Below, one piece after another: positions 28,808 to 37,980 of a DNA stretch of 64,000 nucleotides. The position numbers and the translations under genes were made by a program. Position 1 is the first letter of the stretch. Each line of letters opens with the position of its first letter. This stretch comes from CAVQNQ01 sp963714205 (lineage in GTDB: Bacteria; Acidobacteriota; Terriglobia; Bryobacterales; Bryobacteraceae). Under the pieces are notes generated by a model. The model saw only the letters and a list, made by a program, of their open reading frames with translations, was not told the DNA's origin and ran no database searches. The stretch covers positions 2,155,935 to 2,219,934 of the forward strand of contig CAVQNQ010000002.1 of NCBI GenBank assembly GCA_963714205.1. The letters are read 5' to 3'.

Positions 28808-28832
28808 GACGATCCTCCTACTGCGCAACGCC

Positions 28833-30869
28833 TTATCGTACCTCAATCTCCGTAATACTGGCCTTCGGGAAGGTGTACGAAAACGTGGAGCCGCCGACCG
28901 GGAGCTTGAAATCCTGGGGAACTACGGCCTCGGGTTGAGCGTCGTCGTTCCCCGCGTAAATGTCCTCTGCCGCGAGCAGCTTGCCGGAAGCGGCGTGCAC
29001 GCTGAATCCCGCCAGCTTAATCGACGAGGAAATGTCACTGGTCAGGTTGCGATTCACGCCGAACAGCGTGACCTTGTCGCCTGTCTGATTGGCCACCGCG
29101 ACAACGTCGAGATAGGGCACCTCCGGTATGTCCGGAGTGCGGGGCGAACCATCCTTGATGCTGTATTGGGCCACTTCCACTTTCGTGTCCAGCAGCGTGG
29201 CCACGTTCGCGTTGGAGTACATGCGGAAAGCCCAGTACGAAGGAACCCCGTAGGTGATTCCGCGCTTTTCCCACAACCGCCCGTACTCCACGATGCCGGT
29301 CATGTTCGCGATCGGCACGAAGTCCGCCACTCGAATCAGCATGTTCAGCATGCCGGCCGCCCATATGGCGCCACCCAGGTTCCGGTACTCGGGGACGCGG
29401 GGCGGCGGGTAATCGGGAGGCGCCGGTGAAAAGGGCGCCCGGAAAAGCCACTCCGTGAGAGCAATGCCTATGTGGCCTCTGGTCCTGGCATCCGCATCGA
29501 TCTGCTTCTTCATCTCGTGCAACAGCCGCTCAATGCCCACCGGTTGAGCGAACATCGCCTCGGCTACGAACTCGGGGGTTGGGTCGGATTTCCGCACCCT
29601 TCCGGCTTCCACCACCATGTGGCTGGAGAGGAATTGAAAGAAGTCCGGGCCGAGCGAAAGCTGCGCGGCGTTCCATGCCTGGAACTTATCGGGATCCTCT
29701 CCCGTGGCAATCAGTTTCGCGCCGGGATCCACCTTGCGCAGCGCCTCGGAGAACTCGCGCGTCCGTGCCGCAATTCGGTCCAGGGTCGGATACCCGATCT
29801 GGCCATTGCCCCACAGTTCATTGCCGAGCTCCCACGTCACACCTGGGCCCCAGCGGGCGCTGACATACTTCACCCACTCCACGGCTTCTTCCACCGTGCC
29901 GCTGCCCAGGTTGATGCAAATCTGGGGCTGCGTTCCGGCCAGCCGGCAGAAATCGAGGAACTCATCGGTGCCGAACTGGTTGTATTCCGGCTGGCCCCAC
30001 GCCTGGTTCAACATGCTTACGCGCTTGTCCATGGGGCCGACGCCATCCCGCCAGTGGTAGCCGGAGGTGAAGTTCCCGCCGAACCGCAGCACCGGGAGTC
30101 GCAGCGCTTTCGTCATCGCGACGGCTTCCGGATTCAGACCGTCCACGTTGTCGGCGGGGTACAGCAGCACCTGATCGATCAGGACCCGTGCTTCGTCCGA
30201 CACTGCGACCGCGAAATCGGCGGCTTCGCGCCGGGATAGCTGCCCCTTGGCCAGCTCCAATGCGTACTCGTAGTGCTTCCACCCGCCGGAGGTCAACTCG
30301 ATTGGCGCTCTCGCCAACACTTCATCCGGACGATCATGTCGCCGCAGCGAGACCTCGATTCGCCTTCCGCCACTCACGGGTTTCGCCCAGACGCTGCCGG
30401 TGTAGCGAAGCACTCGATGGGCCGGCGGATAGATCGCTTGGCGCACGCCGGTCTGCTTGCCCGGCAATCCCATGATCAGCAGCGAGCGGGACGAGTTTGC
30501 GGCGTCCCCCCACCGGGGTTCGAAGCGAGAGCCCTGCGGATAGAGCGATTCCCACGGGATCGGCAACCCGATTCTGGAAGCCGCTCCCAACTCAGGCCTG
30601 CCTTGCATCATGTGGACGATGGCCGCCGCGCTCCAGAGGTTCTCTTCGAAGCTGGGGTTGTCGAGCAACTGCGCCCACAGGCCGCCGGTATAGATGGCGC
30701 TTCGGAGCGGCTCCATGAAGCCCCCGAACACCGTCCGCGGCACTGGATGAACCACCTTTTGGGCATCGATTTCGATTGTCGCGCTCTGCTGGGCAAACAG
30801 ACTGACGCCCGCCAAGGCGATCAGCAGACCGCCTCGCACCATGGTTATCTTCACATTCTGGAACGGCAT
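28833..30869 (-). CDS. Alpha-L-arabinofuranosidase (GH51-like)
   Basis: 678 residues. The signal segment is VRGGLLIALAGVSLFAQ, followed by an N-terminal carbohydrate-binding-like region, a TIM barrel with the acid/base glutamate E351 in WELGNELWG, a putative nucleophile in IALTEWLF near residue 470, and a C-terminal jelly roll. The motif LRFGGNFTSGYHWRDG is characteristic of the family. It removes arabinose side chains from arabinoxylan or arabinan. ATG at 30869 lacks a strong ribosome site; an ATG at 30842 is an alternative. It is 19 bases after the VWA gene. Confidence 0.9.
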   Translation of the reverse strand: MPFQNVKITMVRGGLLIALAGVSLFAQQSATIEIDAQKVVHPVPRTVFGGFMEPLRSAIYTGGLWAQLLDNPSFEENLWSAAAIVHMMQGRPELGAASRIGLPIPWESLYPQGSRFEPRWGDAANSSRSLLIMGLPGKQTGVRQAIYPPAHRVLRYTGSVWAKPVSGGRRIEVSLRRHDRPDEVLARAPIELTSGGWKHYEYALELAKGQLSRREAADFAVAVSDEARVLIDQVLLYPADNVDGLNPEAVAMTKALRLPVLRFGGNFTSGYHWRDGVGPMDKRVSMLNQAWGQPEYNQFGTDEFLDFCRLAGTQPQICINLGSGTVEEAVEWVKYVSARWGPGVTWELGNELWGNGQIGYPTLDRIAARTREFSEALRKVDPGAKLIATGEDPDKFQAWNAAQLSLGPDFFQFLSSHMVVEAGRVRKSDPTPEFVAEAMFAQPVGIERLLHEMKKQIDADARTRGHIGIALTEWLFRAPFSPAPPDYPPPRVPEYRNLGGAIWAAGMLNMLIRVADFVPIANMTGIVEYGRLWEKRGITYGVPSYWAFRMYSNANVATLLDTKVEVAQYSIKDGSPRTPDIPEVPYLDVVAVANQTGDKVTLFGVNRNLTSDISSSIKLAGFSVHAASGKLLAAEDIYAGNDDAQPEAVVPQDFKLPVGGSTFSYTFPKASITEIEVR

Positions 30870-30888
30870 CCCAATATTATGAGCTCGC

Positions 30889-32958
30889 CTATGGCAAAAT
30901 CACGATCGGCGTCTGCCAGAACGCGGCTTTGCGGGCGGTGGGGTTGAGCACGGTCACCTGGCACGTGTACTCGCCGGGAGAGAGCTTAGCCAGAGAGAGA
31001 CTGAATTTGAGCGGAATCGTCTTCAGACGATTGCTCAGAGCGTCGGCCACCTGGATGGGCTCGGTTTCGAAGACCTTGGATGAACCGCGGTAAAAGGTCA
31101 GAAAAGCGAGCAGCGGCTGGACCGTTTCCGAACCCTGCTCATAGGCCTGAAGGTAGACGTACAGGCCGCTGCCCTGCCGGAATACCCGCGTCACGCTGGG
31201 TACCAGTTTCTGGCCCTCCTCGACCAGCGGATTCACGGCTTCGTTCTGGCCCTTGTCGCTGGCCCGGTACAACGCCTCTTTCAGATCGACACGCTGGCTG
31301 CTCAAGACCACGGAGCTGATCGGAATCCGCATCTCTTCCTTGTTCAGGTTGGGAATAACAAAGGGTGTTTCGTAAGTGCCGATACGGCCCGTTTCGGCAT
31401 CGCGGGCGAGGAACTTGATTCGGTACTTGCCGGGAAGCAGCGTGAACCCGGTGTCGTATTCGATGGGACGGGTAGCCAGTTCCGCGGCCGTGGCGTCGCT
31501 CAGTTTGATATCCACCTTGTCGCGCACGTTGGAAACGGTGGCGCCGAATTCGTCCTTCACTTCGCCAATGAAATCGAGCAGCGTGCGCTCCGCGCCGCCC
31601 TTTTTGGCCAGCGCCAGCTCCCGCCCGGGTATCTTGACCGCCAGCGGAACGAAGTATTCGGCGCGGTTCAGCTGGAAGTAATCGAGCTCCATGGCGATGG
31701 TGAGCTCGGTCACGGGATCCGGCAGCATCAGGGCGTCTTCGAGCTGGCGCTCCTTCTCGGCCGTCGTAAATTTGCCGAACTGCTTCGCGGCGTAGTAACC
31801 CTGGCGATAATCCAGGCCGGCGGATAACCCGCCGTTGAGGGCAATTTTGATGCGGCGAAATCTGCCGTCCAAAGCCGCATTGCCGGTGTAATAGCCGATC
31901 ACGTAATAACTAGAAAACGACTGCTGTGCCTGCGCCACGCCGCGGGTCAGATCGTTGTAATCCAGCAGGGCTTTGCCGCCCGTGTCGGCGGCCAGCGCCC
32001 AAAGCGTGTCCTGCGAGCGCTGGAAATTGGACATCATGGCGCCGGCCGATGCGCCGGTATACATGGCGATTCCACCGGGTGATCCCTTGGTGGCGTCGCC
32101 CAGAGGCGCTTGCGCCACCAGTCCGCGCGCGTCGATGGGCCAGAGCGTCACGCCGGCGCGAAGGGCGGCGTTGATGGTGGCATGCAGTTGCGCCTGGTTA
32201 TCGACGCCGTTCAGGCGCAGACCGCTGGCGAAATACAGCAGGGCCTTCTTCTCGTTGAGCTGGCCGAGCATGCGGGCGGCGGTCTGCAAAGCCGACAACT
32301 GGCGGTCGGTGTTGAAGATGTTGAATTCGGTATCGTCCTGCCCGAAAGCCGCGCCGGTATCGGAGGAGCTGGCGTCATTGGTCGTGTCGATGTCTTCATC
32401 CTCGCCTACGATCAACGTTTCGATGATGCTGAGCAGCCGGTCGCGGTCGGCCGTGAAATCCTGCAGCACCTGGACCGCGCCGCCCTGGTACTGGAGCAGC
32501 GCCATGAGATCCGCGGGCGTCATCTCGGTCTCGATGAACTTGCGCGCGGCATCGAAGGCGCGCAGTTGATCGGCCTCCGGCATGGCGCTGAGATCGAAAT
32601 AGAGGGCCAGCAGACGGCGGTCGCGGTAGCGCATGTTTCCCGGTGTTTCGGGCGCGATCTGCGTATTCGGCAGTTTGGGCAAGGCTGGGACTTTGGCGGC
32701 TGGCGTCGCGCTGGGCGGCAGGGGAGTTTCCGGCAGCTTCTGATATTCGAAAACGCGGATTTCCTGCGGCGCGCCGTCTTCGGTGACTGTGAAATCCCTC
32801 GCCGTGAGGCCTTCCACGGGCCGGCCGTCTTTATCTTTCACGGCCACCGTTTCGATCACCAACTGCGTGCTGCTCTGGAACGCTGCCTGCTGGGCGCTGG
32901 CCTGAAACGCGAGCGCCGCCAGGCAGGCAGGAACGAGGGTGGCAATGGTCAGCCGCAT
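30889..32958 (-). CDS. VWFA-related acidobacterial protein (TIGR03436 type)
   Basis: 689 residues with a signal peptide ending at AFQASAQQ (about 22). A conserved N-terminal segment reads VVIETVAVKDKDG-like followed by GLTARDFTVTEDGAPQEI, the hallmark of the family, and then a VWA domain (about 110-330). The first metal-site motif is DLSAM rather than DxSxS. The C-terminal 250 residues form beta-rich repeats. These proteins recur beside TonB receptors in Acidobacteria; function unknown, probably periplasmic protein-protein contacts. It lies 3 bases after the TonB receptor gene. Confidence 0.9.
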   Translation of the reverse strand: MRLTIATLVPACLAALAFQASAQQAAFQSSTQLVIETVAVKDKDGRPVEGLTARDFTVTEDGAPQEIRVFEYQKLPETPLPPSATPAAKVPALPKLPNTQIAPETPGNMRYRDRRLLALYFDLSAMPEADQLRAFDAARKFIETEMTPADLMALLQYQGGAVQVLQDFTADRDRLLSIIETLIVGEDEDIDTTNDASSSDTGAAFGQDDTEFNIFNTDRQLSALQTAARMLGQLNEKKALLYFASGLRLNGVDNQAQLHATINAALRAGVTLWPIDARGLVAQAPLGDATKGSPGGIAMYTGASAGAMMSNFQRSQDTLWALAADTGGKALLDYNDLTRGVAQAQQSFSSYYVIGYYTGNAALDGRFRRIKIALNGGLSAGLDYRQGYYAAKQFGKFTTAEKERQLEDALMLPDPVTELTIAMELDYFQLNRAEYFVPLAVKIPGRELALAKKGGAERTLLDFIGEVKDEFGATVSNVRDKVDIKLSDATAAELATRPIEYDTGFTLLPGKYRIKFLARDAETGRIGTYETPFVIPNLNKEEMRIPISSVVLSSQRVDLKEALYRASDKGQNEAVNPLVEEGQKLVPSVTRVFRQGSGLYVYLQAYEQGSETVQPLLAFLTFYRGSSKVFETEPIQVADALSNRLKTIPLKFSLSLAKLSPGEYTCQVTVLNPTARKAAFWQTPIVILP

Positions 32959-32961
32959 AAT

Positions 32962-35900
32962 CTAGAACCTCAGCCGCACGGTGGTTTGCACGCTGCGCAT
33001 GGGATTCGCCGCATTGGGCAGCCCGAACTGGGCGCTCGAAACGGTGGTGTTCCAGGCGGGAAAGGTGACGTGGTTGAGCGCGTTGACGGAATCGCAGCGG
33101 ACATCCAGGTTCAAGCGGTCGCTGATGCGGAAGGTGCGGCCCAGGGAAGCGTTCCAGGTGAACTGGGATGGGCCGGTAATGGAGTTCCGTCCGGCATCGC
33201 CCCACTGCCCGGTGGCCGGGGCAACGAAGGCCGCCGGATTGAGATACGCGTCCGGAGGGGCGGAGTAGAGCGGCGCGCCGGTGTAGTCGGGGCGGATGCT
33301 CCCAGTGACGCCCGTGCCGGCAACGGCCACAGGATAGACCGGGGTCAGCGGCAATCCGGTGCCGGCGGTGAGCTGGCTGAGGAAGGTCCACTCCTTGAGA
33401 AGAGCGCCCTTCCAGCCGTTCACCAGCGTGCCGCCGCCGATCCCCATTCCAGTGGTGTATTGGACTTCGAGCGAAACGAGTTGACGCTGATCGAAATTGG
33501 AGAGGCCGCGCTCGCCGTCCAGATCGAGCCAGTTCTGCGCGATGAGCGGAGCGTTCTGCGCCGGAACGCCCGGGCTCGGCGGCGTAACCGCCAGTTGGTT
33601 GCCAGAAGGAGTCACGGCCTGATTTCTTCCCCCCAGAGTGGCATCGTCGATCGCTTTGGCGTACGTGTACTGCAACGTGGCGGTGAAGCCGCTGTGCAGC
33701 CTGCGCCGCAATTGGAACTGGCCGGCTTCGCGGGTGGAATTGCCATTGGAGGTCAGGTAGATGAAACCGGAAGGACACGCGGGGCATGGGTTCGCCGCGC
33801 CGGCGGGATAGGTATTGGGCAGCGATTCCTGCATGCTGCGGGTCCCCTTGTTTCCCATGTAGGTCGCGATCGCCACCAGGGAGCCGGGAAGATCGTGCTG
33901 CACCGAGAGCTGCCAGTTCTGCGAATAGCCGATCCGGAAATTGGGATCCACGGCAAACGTGTCGCCGATGGGAGCGGAGGGGAAGCCATTGGCAAGCGTG
34001 AGCGGATGGGCGGCGCTGTTCGAGACGCTCAGGCTCTTCGAGAGCGGCGCCTGCTGAGCCATCTGCATGGCGATAGGCAGGTAGACCGATGTGTTGTAAT
34101 AGACGCCGTAACCGCCGCGCACCACCATCGAGGAAGCCGCCAACGGGCGCCAGGAAAAACCGATGCGCGGCTGGAAAGCGTGCTTATCGGGCTTCATCAG
34201 CGAATCGGGATAAGGCCGGCCGGTAAGCGCGCCGATTGGGTTGGCCGCCACGACCGGAGCTGCCGCGGTGAAACCGGGGGCGATATCCAGGTTGACCAGG
34301 CGCCCGTAGAGTTCGGTGATCGGCGACCAATATTCCCAGCGGGCTCCGGCGTTCAACGTGAAGGAAGGAGACCAGCGCCAGTCGTCGGTGAAGTAGGCGT
34401 CATAACCGGAAGCCCGCGAATACTTATCGGCGTTTCCGAAGGCGATCGAACTGGTGTCGGGGACGCCCAGCAGAAAGCCGGCGAAATCGTACCCGGCGGC
34501 GGCGCCGGTGAAGCCGAAGGTGCCGCGCGGGTCCTGTTGCGAGACCGGGTTGAACTCCTGCCGCCGGTAATCGCCTCCGAAGGAGAGATTGTGGCCTCGC
34601 CGGTTCCACAGGCCCGCGTAGGAGACGACACCGGTCTGGGCGCGCGTGACCGAAGGCAAGGCGTCCGACAGGGGCTGAATACCGCTGGCGAAACTCAGGC
34701 TGGGCGGACCCCAGTCGGCCGGGTCCTGGTCGGTACCCGAGATCCCGGCGTTGCCGGCAACGTTCTCGCGGCCATCGAAGTAGGGCGTCGTGCGCGCGGC
34801 CCAGCGGCTGAACTGGTATCCGAAAGTTCCGTAGAAACGCGGTGTGAAGCTGTGCCGCCAGTCCACCGTGGAGGTCAGGCCCAGCGTGTTCCCGGTATCG
34901 AGGAAGCCGAATACGTTGGGCGTGTCCGTGCGCGTGCTCTGCATCGCGAACAGGCCGAAAACCTGGTTGCGGCGGTTGATAATCTCGTTGACCCGAGATT
35001 GCAGGCTATCCTGGTGCGTGATCCCCACCATCGGAATCTGGTAGTTATAACGGGAGCTGCCGGCGAAATTGGGAAGCGGATAGAAATTTAGCAACGCCTT
35101 GGCCTGGGGCGAGATGCTGCTCGCGGGAATTACGTTTCCGGGGAAGGGCTGGCGGGTCGATGGATCGACGACCGTCACCGGTTGGCCCTGCGGCGTGAGG
35201 AGCTGCGAGAAATCGCCGTTCCGTTCCGCGACCGTGGGCATCAGCGCCGATTGCGTGCTGGCATTGCGGTTGCGCGTCCACTGGTAATTGACGAAAACAA
35301 CGGGTCCGTTGCGGATGAGATGCGGAATCGTCAGCGGGCCGCCGAACGATGCCAGGCCGGTCAAGTGGTTGTAAGCCGCGCGGGGCGTGTCCTGTCCGGT
35401 GAGGGAGAAGGGGCGGGCATCCAGCGCCGAGCTGTCCATGCTGAATCCGAGGCCGCCGCTGTACAGGGAGTTTGGCCCGCGGCGGTTGTTGCCGAACGCC
35501 GGAGACATGGCAAAGGGCGAACTGGCGCCGTTATTCGAGGTGCCGTTGATGAGAAAGCCGTCGTTGGCGCGCTGCGCAAGCTCGCTGAAGTCCTGATTGG
35601 TGGGCGTGTCGGCCGGCGGCGGCGTGGTAGCGCTGGCGTTGACCTCGGCCCGCTGGAAAGGAGCCGTGTTGGCGTTGGCCGGAGGGGGCGCGGCGATGGC
35701 CTTCATGGCCGCCGGGGACAGCATTTCCAGGTCCCACAGGGCGCCGGAGGCGCGGGGTGAGACCGCGATTTCCCTGTCGATCGGCTCGAAGCCGAGCATC
35801 TCGATGTGAAACTCCCAGGTTCCATCCGGAAGGTCCGGGAAAACGTATTCGCCTTGGGGATCGGAAATCGCCGTGAAAGTCTGGTCGCCGCGCCTGGCCG

Positions 35901-36033
35901 TAATGGTGGCGCCGGGGACGGGCAGGCCGCCGAACCGCACCTGGCCGCGGTGTGCGGCGGCGAGCGCGGGGAGGAGCAGCATCCCAAGCACGGTCAGCAG
36001 GGCGGCGCCGTCGCGGTGTTTCGCGAGCGCCAT
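32962..36033 (-). CDS. TonB-dependent receptor with carboxypeptidase-regulatory domain
   Basis: 1023-residue outer-membrane receptor. A signal peptide ends near residue 27 (LPALAAAH). A carboxypeptidase-regulatory domain follows (about 30-95, GLPVPGATITARRGD), then a linker rich in alanine and proline (110-150), a plug-like region and a beta-barrel ending in TVRLRF. It is smaller than the receptor at 2531 and lacks its long plug. Placed between a TIGR03435 gene and the VWA gene in a packed operon with GH51 and GH97, it probably imports arabino- or gluco-oligosaccharides. Confidence 0.9.
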   Translation of the reverse strand: MALAKHRDGAALLTVLGMLLLPALAAAHRGQVRFGGLPVPGATITARRGDQTFTAISDPQGEYVFPDLPDGTWEFHIEMLGFEPIDREIAVSPRASGALWDLEMLSPAAMKAIAAPPPANANTAPFQRAEVNASATTPPPADTPTNQDFSELAQRANDGFLINGTSNNGASSPFAMSPAFGNNRRGPNSLYSGGLGFSMDSSALDARPFSLTGQDTPRAAYNHLTGLASFGGPLTIPHLIRNGPVVFVNYQWTRNRNASTQSALMPTVAERNGDFSQLLTPQGQPVTVVDPSTRQPFPGNVIPASSISPQAKALLNFYPLPNFAGSSRYNYQIPMVGITHQDSLQSRVNEIINRRNQVFGLFAMQSTRTDTPNVFGFLDTGNTLGLTSTVDWRHSFTPRFYGTFGYQFSRWAARTTPYFDGRENVAGNAGISGTDQDPADWGPPSLSFASGIQPLSDALPSVTRAQTGVVSYAGLWNRRGHNLSFGGDYRRQEFNPVSQQDPRGTFGFTGAAAGYDFAGFLLGVPDTSSIAFGNADKYSRASGYDAYFTDDWRWSPSFTLNAGARWEYWSPITELYGRLVNLDIAPGFTAAAPVVAANPIGALTGRPYPDSLMKPDKHAFQPRIGFSWRPLAASSMVVRGGYGVYYNTSVYLPIAMQMAQQAPLSKSLSVSNSAAHPLTLANGFPSAPIGDTFAVDPNFRIGYSQNWQLSVQHDLPGSLVAIATYMGNKGTRSMQESLPNTYPAGAANPCPACPSGFIYLTSNGNSTREAGQFQLRRRLHSGFTATLQYTYAKAIDDATLGGRNQAVTPSGNQLAVTPPSPGVPAQNAPLIAQNWLDLDGERGLSNFDQRQLVSLEVQYTTGMGIGGGTLVNGWKGALLKEWTFLSQLTAGTGLPLTPVYPVAVAGTGVTGSIRPDYTGAPLYSAPPDAYLNPAAFVAPATGQWGDAGRNSITGPSQFTWNASLGRTFRISDRLNLDVRCDSVNALNHVTFPAWNTTVSSAQFGLPNAANPMRSVQTTVRLRF

Positions 36034-36035
36034 GT

Positions 36036-36883
36036 CTAATTCTCCGAAGGCTTTTGCGCGCGGTCGATCACCAGCGTTTCCGCGGGACCCTTTTGCGACT
36101 CCAGGCGCAGTCCGAGCTGCTCCTGCAAGGCCGTGAAAATGGAAGGGCCGTTGGGGTCAGGTGGCGGCGGAGCTTCCACTCCGGGCGGCGGTGGGCCGAG
36201 CGGGCCAAAGCCTTGCCCGGGTTCGGGGGTGAACTCCAGCTTGACGTCGAACTTCCCCTTGAGACCAGTCCGGTCGATCACAGGGCGGCCCACTTCGTTC
36301 GAAAGAACGGTTGCCAGCATCTGCATCTCAACCCCTTGCCCGTCGAACCGGCCTCTTCCCATGCGCATCCTCCCCGGCCCGCTTCCGTCTTTCGCTGCCG
36401 GGAGCTTCGGCCCGTTCTTCGCGACCACCAGTGCATACACGGTCTGCTCCTTGTTGTCGCGGTGGACCGTCAGTTGAAACCGGTCGGCCAGAAGAGACCT
36501 GAGCCGTTCGCGCGTCTGCTCCATGCCGCTCTTGCGCTGCTCGTCGCTCATCTGGCGCGGATCGGCCGGAGGATTCTGAGAGGCGGAGGAGCGTTCCGCG
36601 TGTGCGACGATATCGAAGCGGTCGCTATTGACCCAGCCGGGACCGCCCGAAACCTGGAAATCGCGAACGTCGTAGGCGAACGTGATGAGCGTCTTCAACG
36701 TGGCGCCGGAGATGCGCACGCCACCGCCGGGCTGCATCTGGAACATTGTGCCGCGGGCATCCGGGGCGCTGGGCTTGATGGAGGCGACCTCGAACGTCAA
36801 AGGCGCCGGACCGGTCTGGGCCGAAGCCCCCAGGACGTTATCAGAAATATCATGGCGACGTCCCGCACAAACCACATTGGCAT
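36036..36883 (-). CDS. TIGR03435-family exported protein, frame broken near its start
   Basis: Member of a paralogous family best known from Solibacter, function unknown. The mature part begins LTFEVASIKPS and includes the ADRFQLTVHRDNKEQTVYAL core and the VIDRTGLKGKFDVKLEF motif. The apparent 5' end in the same frame encodes no signal peptide. One frame over, ATG 36883 reads MPMWFVRDVAMIFLITS, a good signal peptide that joins to LGASAQTG if one base is restored at 36833-36834. The repaired protein is about 280 residues with a proline-rich stretch near residue 235. It lies 2 bases upstream of the TonB receptor gene. Confidence 0.8.
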
Positions 36884-36982
36884 GAACCCAGCATGCGCCC
36901 GGGTGGTCTGTTCGGAGTGCAAAGGTTCTGGAGAGATTGTAAGCATCTGTAAAACCTTAGACGTGGTACAGCCTCGAACCGC

Positions 36983-37939
36983 TCAATTCTCGGTGGGCAT
37001 TTTCTCCACGTGATCGATCACGATGGTGGTTAGCCGGTCTTTTCGCGGCTCCAGCTTGAGGCCCAGCTGTTCGACGGCGGTGAAGATCGAGGCGCCGGAG
37101 GGGTCGGACGCAGCAGGCGCCTGCATGCCGGCATTTCCGGCTCGCATAGGCCTGACTGGCATTGTCACACCGGCGGCGCTGGCGGCGTTGCGCAGGTCTT
37201 CCCTGGAAATATCGAGCGCGATGTCGTAATCGCCTTTGATCCCGGTCATGTCCACCACCGGCCGGTCCACGAGGCTGCTGAGCAGCTCGGCGAAACGCTC
37301 CATCGTTATTTTGGTGGCTTCCACGTGCAGGGCCCCATTGGCGCCCATGGAGATGTGCGCCGGCCCGGCGCCCAGCCTGCCTCCTCCCGAAATGGTCAGT
37401 CCATTCGCATCGCGGGAAAAACTCATCTCGGAGCTTCCGCTGGCCGGTGGAGCGGCAGCCGGGCCGCCGGCGGGGGTTTCGGTATCGGAAGCCTTCAGCT
37501 TGGCCCCGTTCTTGCCGACCACGAGGCCATAGACGGATTGCTCCTTGCCTTCGGTGTGCGCAACCAGCTTGAAGCGCTCGGCGAGCAGCGCCTGGAGCAT
37601 CTCGGGAACCTGGTCGGCGCCCACGCCCTCGGGCAGCTTGGCGGCTATATCGAAGCGCTGCCCGCTCAGCCAGTCGGGACCGGAAATCTGATACGGCCGG
37701 ACGCGGTACGCGCGCCACAGCAGGTCCATGAGGGAGAGGTTTCCGATGTCTACCCGGGCGCCATCCACGGACATGCCGATGTGGATCTTGCCGCCCAGCA
37801 CCTGCGCCGGAACGATGGGGGGCGCGGGCTTAACGGAGGCGACTTCGAATGACGGCGGGGCCGGCGGCGTCTGGGCTAATCCCGCGGCCGATAACAAAAG
37901 AATTGCGACAGCAAAGGCATACGGACACGTGTTCCCCAT
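36983..37939 (-). CDS. TIGR03435-family exported protein
   Basis: 318 residues, same family as the neighbour. The signal peptide is YAFAVAILLLSAAGLAQ. The mature sequence has FEVASVKPAPP, a short SLMDLLWRAYRVRPYQISGP segment, the AERFKLVAHTEGKEQSVYGL core, VVDMTGIKGDYDIALD and a terminal FTAVEQLGLKLEPRKD block. The family expanded in Solibacter and has no established function. Tandem arrangement next to a TonB receptor suggests a common envelope task. Confidence 0.9.
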   Translation of the reverse strand: MGNTCPYAFAVAILLLSAAGLAQTPPAPPSFEVASVKPAPPIVPAQVLGGKIHIGMSVDGARVDIGNLSLMDLLWRAYRVRPYQISGPDWLSGQRFDIAAKLPEGVGADQVPEMLQALLAERFKLVAHTEGKEQSVYGLVVGKNGAKLKASDTETPAGGPAAAPPASGSSEMSFSRDANGLTISGGGRLGAGPAHISMGANGALHVEATKITMERFAELLSSLVDRPVVDMTGIKGDYDIALDISREDLRNAASAAGVTMPVRPMRAGNAGMQAPAASDPSGASIFTAVEQLGLKLEPRKDRLTTIVIDHVEKMPTEN

Positions 37940-37980
37940 GTCTCAGAATACCTGCTTTTCGAACGGCCCTTGCCGCGGGC

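Noticed and set aside
32110..35091. 993-codon open frame on the plus strand
   Set aside because: Antisense shadow of the VWA and TonB receptor genes, with arginine/glycine-rich composition typical of such shadows.
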